A DNA stretch of 64,000 nt from Streptomyces sp. DH5. GTDB taxonomy: Bacteria > Actinomycetota > Actinomycetes > Streptomycetales > Streptomycetaceae. The notes under the pieces were generated by a model. That model was not told the DNA's origin and did not search any database. It was given only the letters and a program-made list of their open reading frames with translations. The stretch spans positions 1-64,000 of the forward strand of contig NZ_JAHWGP010000030.1 in assembly GCF_020873915.1 (NCBI RefSeq), read 5' to 3'. The position numbers were made by a program, and so were the translations under genes. This document shows positions 39,958 through 48,296 of this stretch, piece after piece. Positions within the stretch are counted from its first letter, which is position 1. Each line of letters begins with the position of its first letter.

Positions 39958-41682
39958 GTGCAGCCGTTGGAACAGGGAGATCCGGACTCCCTGGGTGACT
40001 ACCGGGTGGTGGGTCGACTGGGTGAAGGCGGCATGGGGCGGGTCTTCCTGGGGCGTTCGCCGAGCGGCCGGTCCGTGGCGATCAAGGTGGTGCACGCGTC
40101 GCTGGTGCACGAGCCGGAGTTCCGGGACCGGTTCCGACGCGAGGTGGAGGCGTCGCGTCTGGTCGGGGGAGCCTTCACCGCCCCCGTGATCGACGCCGAC
40201 ACGGAGGCCGAACAACCCTGGATGGTCTCCAGCTACATCCCCGGCCCCTCGCTCCACCAGGCGGTCGTCGAACAGGGGGTCCTGCCCCCGGTGACGCTGG
40301 CCGCTTTGGCCGCGGGGCTGGCCGAGGCCCTGGTCTCCATCCACCGGGCCGGCCTGGTGCACCGCGACCTGAAGCCCTCCAACGTGCTACTCACCGACGA
40401 CGGCCCGCGCGTCATCGACTTCGGCATCGCCCGGGCGCTCGACGCCACCGCCCTCACCAGGACCGGGGCCACCATCGGCTCGGCGGGCTTCATGTCCCCC
40501 GAGCAGGTCGCCGGTGGCGAGATCACCGCGGCCAGCGACGTCTTCTCGCTGGGCGCGGTGCTCGCCTTCGCCGCCACCGGGGCCGGTCCGTTCGGTGTGG
40601 GATCGGCGCCCGCCATGCTCTACCGCGTGGTGTACGAGCCCCCGGACCTTCAGGGCGTCCCGGACCCCGAGCTGCGTGCCCTGCTGGCCGACTGCCTGGC
40701 CAAGGAACCGGCACTGCGCCCCACTCCGCAGCAGATTCTCCGCCGGGTGGCCCCGGCCGCTCCCTGGGCCCCGCGTATGCCGCCGGCCGGCCGGCCGGCC
40801 ACCGCCGGAGAGACCGGTGGGCCCACGCGGCTCGCCACTCTCGCGGAAATGTTCACCCAGTACGCCGGGGCGCCGCTCTCCCCGCCGGGGTCGTCCGGCG
40901 GGCGGGCGTCCGTGACGGGCGACCCCCGCCGGTCCATTCGTCGCGACGTGATGGCCCCGGCCGCCGGCGTCCACGCGGAGGAAGCGGTTCCCGCGTCCGG
41001 GTTCGGTCCGGCGTCCGGGTACACGCCGGTCTCCGCGGGAGCCGTGCCCGACCCCGGTTCGGTGTCCGCAGCGCCTCGCCCCGTCGCGGCCTGGCGGCTC
41101 GACGAACGGTTCGGAACGCGGGCGACGGACGCCACCGGACGCCACCACGCCACGGCCACGGCAGTCAGATGGGCAACGCGCCACGGTGAGGGCGCCGAGT
41201 TCAACGGGTTCAGCAGCGAAGTGGCCACCGAAGGCGCGCTGATCGACACGGCACGCGGCAGCTTCACCGTCGGCGCGTGGGTCCGGCTCGGTGTGATCCC
41301 TCCCCACTTCGTCACCGCGGTCAGCCAGGACGGCGAGGAAACCAGCGGCTTCTACCTCCAGTACTCCTCCGACGAAGGCCGATGGGCCTTCGCCCGCCCG
41401 GACCTGCGCGTCACGTCGATGTCCGTACCGGTCGCCGGTGCGTGGACCCACCTGACCGGTGTCTGCGACAGCGTCGCCGGTGAGTTGCGCCTCTTCGTGA
41501 ACGGCGTCCAGGAGGGCGCGATCCGTGACAGGATCCTGATCTGGTCCGAGGGGCCCTTCGTCATCGGCCGGGGCCGTTACGGCAGGAGGCCGGTCGATCA
41601 CTTCCCGGGCAGCATCAAGGACGTCACGGTCTTCGACCGTGCCCTCACCGAGGGGGAGATCGCCGGCCTGCTTCAGCCATGA
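39958..41682 (+). CDS. Ser/Thr protein kinase with C-terminal LamG-like domain
   Basis: 574 residues. The kinase domain (1-270) is complete: glycine loop LGEGGMGRV (21-29), Lys43 in VAIKVV, catalytic loop HRDLKPSNVLL, and DFGIARAL. A Pro/Ala-rich linker follows (about 275-390). The last 190 residues form a concanavalin-like (LamG) fold with the typical sequence WRLDERFG, DATGRHH, FNGFSSEV, FTVGAWVRLG, WTHLTGVCD, LRLFVNGVQEGA, DVTVFDRALTEGE. No transmembrane helix separates them, unusual for bacterial kinases of this shape, so both parts seem cytoplasmic. GTG 39958 with GGGAGGAG upstream; GTG 39955 is equally possible. Confidence 0.85.
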   Translation: MQPLEQGDPDSLGDYRVVGRLGEGGMGRVFLGRSPSGRSVAIKVVHASLVHEPEFRDRFRREVEASRLVGGAFTAPVIDADTEAEQPWMVSSYIPGPSLHQAVVEQGVLPPVTLAALAAGLAEALVSIHRAGLVHRDLKPSNVLLTDDGPRVIDFGIARALDATALTRTGATIGSAGFMSPEQVAGGEITAASDVFSLGAVLAFAATGAGPFGVGSAPAMLYRVVYEPPDLQGVPDPELRALLADCLAKEPALRPTPQQILRRVAPAAPWAPRMPPAGRPATAGETGGPTRLATLAEMFTQYAGAPLSPPGSSGGRASVTGDPRRSIRRDVMAPAAGVHAEEAVPASGFGPASGYTPVSAGAVPDPGSVSAAPRPVAAWRLDERFGTRATDATGRHHATATAVRWATRHGEGAEFNGFSSEVATEGALIDTARGSFTVGAWVRLGVIPPHFVTAVSQDGEETSGFYLQYSSDEGRWAFARPDLRVTSMSVPVAGAWTHLTGVCDSVAGELRLFVNGVQEGAIRDRILIWSEGPFVIGRGRYGRRPVDHFPGSIKDVTVFDRALTEGEIAGLLQP

Positions 41683-41976
41683 CCCACCCAACAGCCCGAA
41701 TGGCCGGCTCGGAGAACAGGGGGCACTGCCAGCTGTTCGCGGTGGGACTCGGCGTTCACAGCGGCGGGGCTGATGCAGGTCCGCGGTCGGCTGGTGGGAC
41801 AGCAGACCTCGGCCACGGGCGACGATTGCCGAAGGGTGACGCGGTGTGTGGACAGCCGTACGGCCGCTGGCAGTTGGCTACCAGGACGTTGTCGGAGGGG
41901 TGCCTTACCGTGTCGATCAGGCATCGGGCCCGCCCGCACGGTGCCGGTCACCGATCCCTCGTCAGAAAGCGACTTC

Positions 41977-42927
41977 GTGGACAACTGGACCAGCACCGTC
42001 GGCCCCTCCGGAGATCCTGTGGGGCAGACGTCCCGCAACAGCGCCTTCCGGGCCTTCGCCCGGCGGCACGGGGTCTCCGACGACGCCATCACCCGCCTGC
42101 TGTGGAGCATGGAGCCGGCGGTGTACTTCGACTGGAAGGCCCCGGGGAGTGTCCGGCCCGATGACCGGGTGATCGGTTACATCGGAGGGGCGCCGGAGCT
42201 GCCCCTGGACATGGAGTGGCGCATGGGCGACGTCTTCGTCGCCTCCTTCGACCTCGCGGCGGTGCCCCGGACGCTGTTCGACGACAGGCTGCCCCGGGAG
42301 GGGCATCTCCTGCTGTTCACCTGGTCGGACGCGGGCGGCGGCAAGGCGCTCTACATACCACCCGGGACCGAGACGGCTGTGGCCCCGGTGCCCGTCCCGA
42401 GCGCACTGGACCTGCGTCTCGGGTCCTCCCACATGGTGCTGGAGCGCAGGACCATGGTGGCCTCCCGCGACGACGCCTGGGACGCCCACGCCTGGCTGAT
42501 CGGCGAGGAGTACGGGGGCATCTGGGACGAGGTGGAGGACGAGGAGGCCGAGTGGCACGCTCGGCTGGAGGCCGCCGTCGAGGAGTACGCCGCCAAGGTC
42601 GGCGTCCGGCCGGCCATGAACAACAGCACTGACAAACTGCGGGGGGTGCAGCGGAACGTCCACGACAGCTGGGACTACGTCACCGAGGCGTTCCAGCGTC
42701 TGCGGGAGGAGGCGGTCCTCGCACTCCGGGACGACCCGGAGCGGTTCGACGAGGTGTACGACCGGGCGTGGCGGGAGCTGCCCGAACAACCGCTGTTGCA
42801 CCTCGCGACCTTCAACATGGAGTCGCTGCAGTACGGCTGGATGGACGGTGACATCAGCTGGTTGATCAGCCGCGACGACCTCCACGCCAGACGGTTCGAC
42901 AAGGTCGAGCACCACTGGCTGGGCTGA
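41977..42927 (+). CDS. DUF1963 (YwqG-like) protein, paralogue A
   Basis: 316 residues. Typical DUF1963 segments: FDWKAPGSVRPDDRVIGYIG, APELPLDMEWRMGDVFVAS, LPREGHLLLFTWSDAG, ALYIPPGTETAV and, near the end, GDISWLISRDDLHARRFDKV. A clear homologue lies on the opposite strand at 43328-44266 (same ARxHGVSDDAIT start and DLxAxRFD end), so the two converge over a 400-bp gap. The start is uncertain: GTG 41977 agrees best with the paralogue's N-terminus, while GTG 41941 would add 12 residues. DUF1963 proteins bind small ligands or act as immunity proteins; role unknown here. Confidence 0.75.
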   Translation: MDNWTSTVGPSGDPVGQTSRNSAFRAFARRHGVSDDAITRLLWSMEPAVYFDWKAPGSVRPDDRVIGYIGGAPELPLDMEWRMGDVFVASFDLAAVPRTLFDDRLPREGHLLLFTWSDAGGGKALYIPPGTETAVAPVPVPSALDLRLGSSHMVLERRTMVASRDDAWDAHAWLIGEEYGGIWDEVEDEEAEWHARLEAAVEEYAAKVGVRPAMNNSTDKLRGVQRNVHDSWDYVTEAFQRLREEAVLALRDDPERFDEVYDRAWRELPEQPLLHLATFNMESLQYGWMDGDISWLISRDDLHARRFDKVEHHWLG

Positions 42928-43034
42928 CCCCGGCGGCTCGCGCACACGCCCCCGCGCGATCGCCTCGCATGAGACGGTCCGTCGCTGGTGTGCCACGTTC
43001 GGGACAGACCTACGCCGACGCGCTCCGCCGTCGG

Positions 43035-43150
43035 CATCTCCGGTCCGGGGTGGCCGGTGCACGAACCACCGGTCCGTCGACGGCCGCCCCGCGCCCGTCT
43101 TCCGGTACCGGGAGCGGTCGAAGAGCGGTCGGCAGCGATGCTCGCCAGGC
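43035..43150. repeat. 110-bp dispersed repeat, copy 2
   Basis: Similar to about 17390-17500. The best conserved part is CGGTCGAAGAGCGGTCGGC. Read on the minus strand both copies encode PLFDRSR followed by Y/H-R, reminiscent of the C-terminus of IS5-type transposases (PxFDRxxYKxRN), so they may be old IS5 ends. It sits in the gap between the convergent DUF1963 genes (42928-43327), which otherwise holds nothing. Confidence 0.4.
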
Positions 43151-43327
43151 GGATGATGAGCACCGTGCCGACGCGGACGCCGGTGCCGAGTAGGGCCTCG
43201 ACGGCGCCCGTCGGGCAGTCGGCGAGATGGAGCAATGATGCGGGTCGGTCGGCTGCGCGAACTGAGCTTCCGACCTGGGCGCACGGCTCCGACACCCGCC
43301 CGGCGTCGCAGGGAGAAGAGGGAATGT

Positions 43328-44266
43328 TCAGCAGTAATAGGACTGCATGACGCGGTCGAAGCGCTGCGCCAGAAGGTCCTCACGGCGGATGATCCAACTC
43401 ACCTCGCCGTCGCCGGTGTCGAACATTTCGGACTCGCCGAACTCCAAGAGGTTCAGCCAGGGGCCGCCCTCCTTCCACCACGCTTTCTCCAGACCCTCGG
43501 CATACAGCTCGTCGAACCTCTCCGGCGTATCTCTCAGCGTGACCACAGCTTCTTCGCACCGCTCCAAGAACTCCCTGCCGTACTGGCACCAGTAGTCCCG
43601 AGGACTCAACAACTCCCCCCGCAGGGTGCAGGTCCGATGCACGAAGGGGATACTCCCGACTCGCTCGGCGTACTCCGTGATCGCCTCCAGAAGCGGACGG
43701 AGCGTCTCCCTGTCGTCCTCGTGGACGTCATCGAGGTCAGGCATCAAAGCCCGGGGATGGTCGTACTGGTGCTCGGGAGCCCATGCCCAGCCCAGGGGGT
43801 CCCATGATGTACCGGGGCGGTAGACCAGTGTCCGGCGCTTAAGGACCTGTGTTGTCCACGTGTTGTACGGGGCAATGACCGAGACGCCCGCGGGTGCGGG
43901 TCGTACGGTCGTCTCGGTGCCTGGCGGTACGTACACCACCGGTGCGGACTCGTCGTCCTCGTAGCCGACGTTCGTGAAGAACAACAGGTGTCCCTCACGG
44001 GGAAAATTGAGGGACAGGGGCTGCTCCGGTATCGCGGCCAGGTCCAGGCCGGCGACATAGACTTCCCCGCCCTCCCAGGGAACACTGGTGGGCAGCTCGG
44101 GCAGGCCGCCGGTGTGACCGACCACGATGTCGTGAGGGCCGACAGCCGCCGGATCGACCATGTCCAGGTGTACGGACGGCTGCATGCACCACATGATGCG
44201 GGTGATGGCGTCGTCGGAGACGCCGTGTTCACGGGCGAAAGTCCGGAACTCGTCTGTGTATGACAT
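43328..44266 (-). CDS. DUF1963 (YwqG-like) protein, paralogue B
   Basis: 312 residues with the same segments as paralogue A: FREHGVSDDAIT-type start (TFAREHGVSDDAITRIMWCM), HTGGLPELPTSVPWEGGEVY, LNFPREGHLLFFTNVG, VVYVPPGTETTV and the closing EVSWIIRREDLLAQRFDRV. A GDGE segment and an aromatic run (KAWWKEGGPWLN) distinguish it. ATG 44266. It faces paralogue A tail to tail. This looks like an inverted duplication; domain coverage is complete in both copies, so both are probably expressed. No operon partner. Confidence 0.78.
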   Translation of the reverse strand: MSYTDEFRTFAREHGVSDDAITRIMWCMQPSVHLDMVDPAAVGPHDIVVGHTGGLPELPTSVPWEGGEVYVAGLDLAAIPEQPLSLNFPREGHLLFFTNVGYEDDESAPVVYVPPGTETTVRPAPAGVSVIAPYNTWTTQVLKRRTLVYRPGTSWDPLGWAWAPEHQYDHPRALMPDLDDVHEDDRETLRPLLEAITEYAERVGSIPFVHRTCTLRGELLSPRDYWCQYGREFLERCEEAVVTLRDTPERFDELYAEGLEKAWWKEGGPWLNLLEFGESEMFDTGDGEVSWIIRREDLLAQRFDRVMQSYYC

Positions 44267-44509
44267 ACCGTCATCCTCACACCTGCCACTGACATGCCAT
44301 GCGCTCGGGCTTCGTCAGCGGACCGCGTGCGAGGCACCTTTCCGGTGCCGTCGGCATGCTCTCGGCCGGCTGGCATCCGGGCAGCTGGGCAGTCGGCCAG
44401 TAGGGCCGTGCCATCGGCGTACCAGGCGAGGAATTGCGGCACTCAAAGCGGACCTGGCCGCGGAGGAGGGCGCAGCAGCCGAACCGGCCGTCTCATCATG
44501 CCCACCACA

Positions 44510-44650
44510 TCCGGGCCGCGGCAGCACGATCACCCGCAGCCTGTCCGGCGTCCAGCTCGTCGCCTCCAGCGCCCGTGCCGGCCTGGTGGACGCGATCGAC
44601 GCGGTCCTGCCTGGCGCCTCCTGACAGCGCTGCCGCACCCACTGAAGCCG
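44510..44650 (+). pseudogene. IS256-family transposase remnant, middle part
   Basis: The plus frame reads TRSLSGVQLVASSARAGLVD, then AIDAVLPGAS, stop, QRCRTH, stop. The intact family sequence is VQLVxSDAHxGL...GASWQRCRTHYxRN; here TGG and TAC have both become TGA. It is the middle of a decayed mutator transposase that continues at 44935, interrupted by another IS remnant. Confidence 0.65.
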
Positions 44651-44657
44651 TAAGGAA

Positions 44658-44930
44658 TCAACCTGTCGGGGTGGCGCCTTCGTTTTGTGCTGCGGTGAGG
44701 AGATCAGCGGCGGATCGGTAGCGGGTACTGGCCGGGGACGGGAGGAGTCCGGCTTCGGCGAGCAGGGGGCGGATCTCGCGGACCGTGTTGCCGATCGAGG
44801 ATCTGCTGACGTCGCCCAACGCCTCGCGAGGATGTCCATAGTGCACAACTTGCGCAGATAAGTGGTGGTCCTCGACCTGGACCGGATCGCCCTTGGGTGC
44901 GTACTTGGGCGCGGCCCGGCACGACCTGCT
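44658..44930 (-). pseudogene. IS5-like transposase N-terminal remnant (HTH_Tnp_4 type)
   Basis: The minus frame ends at TGA 44658 and contains HYGHPREALGDVSRSSIGNT, then VREIRPLLAEAGLLPSP and STRYRSAADLL. This matches the N-terminal helix-turn-helix of DDE_4 transposases (THEALGxxxxxSSSTIGRAIxEVRPLLAxRG). It lies inside the IS256 remnant, so it is a nested insertion. No catalytic domain remains. Confidence 0.5.
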
Positions 44931-44934
44931 GGCC

Positions 44935-45149
44935 TTCAGATCTAGCGACAGATCTGGTTGAACAACCCGCAGGAACGGCACACGAGGAGATCCTCCCCCA
45001 CGGCTGCGCCGCGGGAGGTGCCCCCAGCCGCACCGACGTGGTCGGCATCTTCTCCGACCGCACCGCCGTCATCCGGCTCGTCGGTGCGGTCCTGGCCCGA
45101 TCGAGTCAGAAACCACGACCCCGCCGTGCCTACCGAACTCACCGCATAG
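44935..45149 (+). pseudogene. IS256-family transposase remnant, C-terminal part
   Basis: Segments IWLNNPQERHTRRS, DVVGIFSDRTAVIRLVGAVL and a closing TELTA-stop match the mutator C-terminus (IWSTNPLERxNKEIRRR, DVVGIFPDRxxxIRLVGAVLAEQ). Frame breaks and a small hairpin insertion (44992-45018) split it. It is the other half of 44510-44650. Confidence 0.6.
44992..45018. repeat. short palindromic element inside the IS256 remnant
   Basis: CCTCCC-CCA-CGGC-TGC-GCCG-C-GGGAGG followed by TGCCCCCA. Hairpins of this style (CCTCCCC...GGGGAGGTGCCCCC) are scattered across Streptomyces genomes. It interrupts the coding frame between RRS and DVVG. Confidence 0.5.
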
Positions 45150-45786
45150 CCTCGCACGAGATCACCGAGGCCACCGAGTGGCCGTCGATACACCACTCCA
45201 GCGGACGTGACCCTCAGTGTGGCGCCGCTGCCTTCTGATGGCGGGTGCCCTATTCGAGACGAGGGCAGCGGCCTGGTCGCAACAGGTACAGACGCCTTTT
45301 GTGGGTGGGTCCGCAGTCGATCCAGAACCAGGAGCCCCCTTGCGGTGAATGGGCTCCATCGGGGTGCTGATTACGGAGTGGGGCCGCTGCCGTAGCCGGT
45401 GAGGTCACTACCTCCTTGCGTGACGCCTCCCCGTCAATACCGGTCAGGAGTGGATGAAAGGCAACGCCTTGTCAATCCGCCTGATCAGATTGAGCATCGG
45501 TTCGGGCGAAGCCATCCGGCAATGATCGAGTCATGCCGCTGTGCCGGGTTCGATGGGACGGTTGTGCAGCGACATCCCGGACGGGGTCTGACTCGTGAGA
45601 TCTATGACCGAAGTGTCCAGTCACGGACCTGTCGACTGTCGTCGCGGGATGCTGCCTGCCACCGAGCCACAGGGCGTGTCCCCATAGGGGCCTTGCCACG
45701 ATCAGGCGCCATCACGGTTCAGACCGCCCGAGCAGGCCGGTGCCATCCACCCAGCCAGCACGTCATCACGTGGGAGGACGACCACC
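45150..45786 (+). other. non-coding leader of IS110, possible bridge RNA region
   Basis: No gene. The final 250 bp before the transposase ATG belong to the IS110 left end, whose exact border I cannot fix. IS110 elements of this orientation encode a structured guide (bridge) RNA between the left end and the transposase. The region contains several short inverted repeats, but I did not model the fold. Confidence 0.35.
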
Positions 45787-46887
45787 ATGAAGACCCGACA
45801 ATGCAGCACCTCCTCGAGCACGGATCCTCTCGGTCGGCGCGAGGTCGTCCTGGGCGTGGACACGCACGGCGAGGTGCATGTCGCCGCCGTGATCTCCCCG
45901 CTCGGGAAGGTCCTGGGAACCGAGTCCTTTCCCGCGACTGCGGCCGGCTACCGACAACTGCTTGTCTGGGCCCGCAAACGGGGGACGGTGCGCCGGGCCG
46001 GCGTGGAGGGCACCGGCACCTTCGGCGCGGGCCTGTCCCGTTATCTGCTCGCTCAGCAGATTCAGGTGTTCGAAGTGAACCGGCCCGACCGCTCGGCCCG
46101 CCGGCTGCTCGGCAAGTCGGACCCGCTCGATGCCCAGGCCGCAGCGCGAGCCGTGCTCAGCGGTCGCGCCCGAGCTCGGACGAAATCCGGCGACGGTCCG
46201 GTGCACAGCGCCCGGATCTTCAAGCTTGCCAAGGACTCCGCGGTCAAGGCCCGTACCCAGGCGATCAACCAGCTCAAGGCCGTCCTGGTCATCGCCGACC
46301 CCGCCCTGCGGGAACGCATGTCGAGCCTCGGCAACGCCGAGCTGTTCCGCACCTGTGCGCGCCTCGGCCCGCACGATGGTGGTGGGGGAGACGAGGACGC
46401 GGTGGCCCAGGCCACCCACATGACGCTGCGCATGCTCGCCGAACGCATCGAACAGCTCACCGGACAGATCAATGAGCTCAACCAACGCCTGACCCGGCTC
46501 GTCGAACGTCATGCCCCACAGCTGCTCGTGCCGGTAGGCATCGGTCCGGACAGCGCCGTCACTCTCCTGATCACTATGGGGGACAATCCCGAGCGGCTGA
46601 ACACGGAGGCGTCCTTTGCTGCCCTTTGCGGAGTCAGCCCCATCGAGTACTCCTCCGGGCGTCGGAGAACGCGCCGGCTCAACTACGGCGGCGACCGGCA
46701 GGCCAACGCCGCCCTGCACCGCATCGTCTTCACCCGCCTGCGTCACGACCCACGCACCCAGGAGTACTACGAACGCCGCACCCAGGAGGGCAAGACCCGA
46801 CGTGAAATCATCCGATGCCTCAAGCGATACGCAGCCCGCGAGGTCTTCAACCTGGTCAGACCGGCTTCCCGCACCCCTGCGTTATAG
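45787..46887 (+). CDS. IS110-family transposase (DEDD recombinase)
   Basis: 366 residues, apparently intact. The N-terminal DEDD domain shows Asp in VVLGVDTHGEVHVAAV, Glu in AGVEGTGTFGAGL and the two Asp in GKSDPLDAQAAARAV. A coiled-coil middle (MTLRMLAERIEQLTGQINEL) leads to the C-terminal Tnp_20 domain with the Ser in SPIEYSSGRRRTRRL and GGDRQANAALHRIVFTRLRH. IS110 enzymes recombine DNA without terminal repeats, guided by an element-encoded RNA. ATG 45787 has GGGAGGA upstream. Two 3' remnants of the same family lie at 4695-5006 and 10026-10098. The right end falls about 20-30 nt before the pcaDC GTG at 46920. Confidence 0.93.
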   Translation: MKTRQCSTSSSTDPLGRREVVLGVDTHGEVHVAAVISPLGKVLGTESFPATAAGYRQLLVWARKRGTVRRAGVEGTGTFGAGLSRYLLAQQIQVFEVNRPDRSARRLLGKSDPLDAQAAARAVLSGRARARTKSGDGPVHSARIFKLAKDSAVKARTQAINQLKAVLVIADPALRERMSSLGNAELFRTCARLGPHDGGGGDEDAVAQATHMTLRMLAERIEQLTGQINELNQRLTRLVERHAPQLLVPVGIGPDSAVTLLITMGDNPERLNTEASFAALCGVSPIEYSSGRRRTRRLNYGGDRQANAALHRIVFTRLRHDPRTQEYYERRTQEGKTRREIIRCLKRYAAREVFNLVRPASRTPAL

Positions 46888-46919
46888 GGGCGTCCGTGAG
46901 ACGTGAGAGGGTCTGACGC

Positions 46920-48233
46920 GTGAGTGAGACACCACCGAACACCCTGCAATACCGCTTTGACGGGCCAGAAGACGCCCCGGTCCTGATCCTGGGTCCCTCA
47001 CTGGGTACCACATGGCACATGTGGGACCGGCAGGTTCCCGAACTGACGAAGCAGTGGCGTGTGTTCCGGTTCGACATGCCGGGACACGGAGGCGCCCCCG
47101 CCCATCCCGCGGGCTCCGTCGCCGATCTCACCGCACGGCTGCTCGCCACCCTCGACAGCCTCGGCGTCCAGCGCTTCGGGTACGCGGGTTGCGCGCTCGG
47201 CGGCGCGATCGGCATCGAGCTGGCGCTGCGCCGCCCCGAGCGGCTCGCGTCGCTCGCGGTGATCGCCGCCTCGCCCCGCTTCGGCACGGCGGACGAGTTC
47301 CGCCGCCGCGGGGTGATCGTGCGGACCAACGGACTGGACCCGATCGCCCGCTCCGCGCCCGAACGCTGGTTCACCGGCGGTTTCGCCGCCGCCCAGCCCG
47401 CGATCACCGAGTGGGCCGTACAGATGGTGCGCACCACCGACCCCGGCTGCTACATCGCCGCCTGCGAGGCGCTCGCCTCGTTCGACGTGCGCGCCGAGCT
47501 CGGCAGCGTCGGCGTGCCGACCCTGGTGCTGGTCGGCTCCGAGGACCAGGTCACCGGCCCAGCCGAGGCCCGCACCCTGGTCGCCGGCGTGCCGGACGCC
47601 CGGCTCGCGGTCGTGCCCGGTGCCTCCCACCTGGTGCCGGTGGAGCAGCCGGCCGCCGTCACCGACCTGCTGGTGCGGCACTTCTCCACCGCCTGGCAGC
47701 CCGCCGTCGAGTCCGCCACCGGTCAGACCGCGCTGCCCGCGGCGGCGGCGTTCGCGGTGCCCGGGCAGCCGGCCCCGGCCGTCGCCCCGGTGCAGCCGGC
47801 CCCCGTCGCCGAGATCGCCCCGGCGGTGGTGCCGCAGCAGCCGCACGGCAGACCCGACCCGTACGACAGTGGGATCAAGGTCCGTCGGGAGGTGCTGGGC
47901 GACGCGCACGTCGACCGGGTGCTGGCGCAGACTGACGACTTCTCTGGCGACTTCCAGGAACTCCTCACCCGCTACGCCTGGGGCGAGGTGTGGGACCGCC
48001 CCGGGCTCGACCGGCGCACCCGCAGTTGCGTCACCCTCACCGCCCTCGTCGCCGGCGGCCACATGGAGGAGCTGCCCGTGCACATCCGGGCCGCCCTGCG
48101 TAACGGGCTCACCCCGGCCGAGATCAAGGAGGTGCTGCTCCAGACGGCCGTCTACTGCGGCGTCCCGGCGGCGAACCGGGCCTTCCGGGTGGCGCAGCAG
48201 GTCGTCCGTGAGGAGACCACACCCCAGGAGTGA
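46920..48233 (+). CDS. pcaL: 3-oxoadipate enol-lactonase / 4-carboxymuconolactone decarboxylase fusion (PcaDC)
   Basis: 437 residues. Residues 1-265 are the alpha/beta hydrolase (PcaD) part: LGPSLGTTWHMWDRQV (oxyanion region), FDMPGHGGAP, elbow FGYAGCALGGAIGIEL, Asp in VLVGSEDQVTGPAEA, His in VPGASHLVPVEQP. A Pro/Ala-rich linker (270-320) joins the AhpD-like carboxymuconolactone decarboxylase part (PcaC): VLAQTDDFSGDFQELLTRYA, WGEVWDRPGLDRRTRS and GGHMEELPVHIRAALRNG. The fusion catalyses two successive steps of the protocatechuate branch of the beta-ketoadipate pathway. Oddity: the nucleophile elbow reads G-C-A-L-G, with Ala92 where Ser is expected. GTG 46920 with GAGAGG upstream. An IS110 ends directly before it, and no other pca gene is visible, so expression may have changed. 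Confidence 0.85.
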   Translation: MSETPPNTLQYRFDGPEDAPVLILGPSLGTTWHMWDRQVPELTKQWRVFRFDMPGHGGAPAHPAGSVADLTARLLATLDSLGVQRFGYAGCALGGAIGIELALRRPERLASLAVIAASPRFGTADEFRRRGVIVRTNGLDPIARSAPERWFTGGFAAAQPAITEWAVQMVRTTDPGCYIAACEALASFDVRAELGSVGVPTLVLVGSEDQVTGPAEARTLVAGVPDARLAVVPGASHLVPVEQPAAVTDLLVRHFSTAWQPAVESATGQTALPAAAAFAVPGQPAPAVAPVQPAPVAEIAPAVVPQQPHGRPDPYDSGIKVRREVLGDAHVDRVLAQTDDFSGDFQELLTRYAWGEVWDRPGLDRRTRSCVTLTALVAGGHMEELPVHIRAALRNGLTPAEIKEVLLQTAVYCGVPAANRAFRVAQQVVREETTPQE

Positions 48234-48265
48234 GCGGCCGCCCCCCAGGAGTGAGCGGCCGCCCC
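48224..48265 (+). repeat. perfect 21-bp tandem duplication
   Basis: CCAGGAGTGAGCGGCCGCCCC at 48224-48244 is repeated exactly at 48245-48265. The pcaDC stop TGA lies in the first copy. A recent slippage event. Confidence 0.85.
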
Positions 48266-48296
48266 GCGCGGCCGCCCCGCGGGGCAGGATGGAAGC

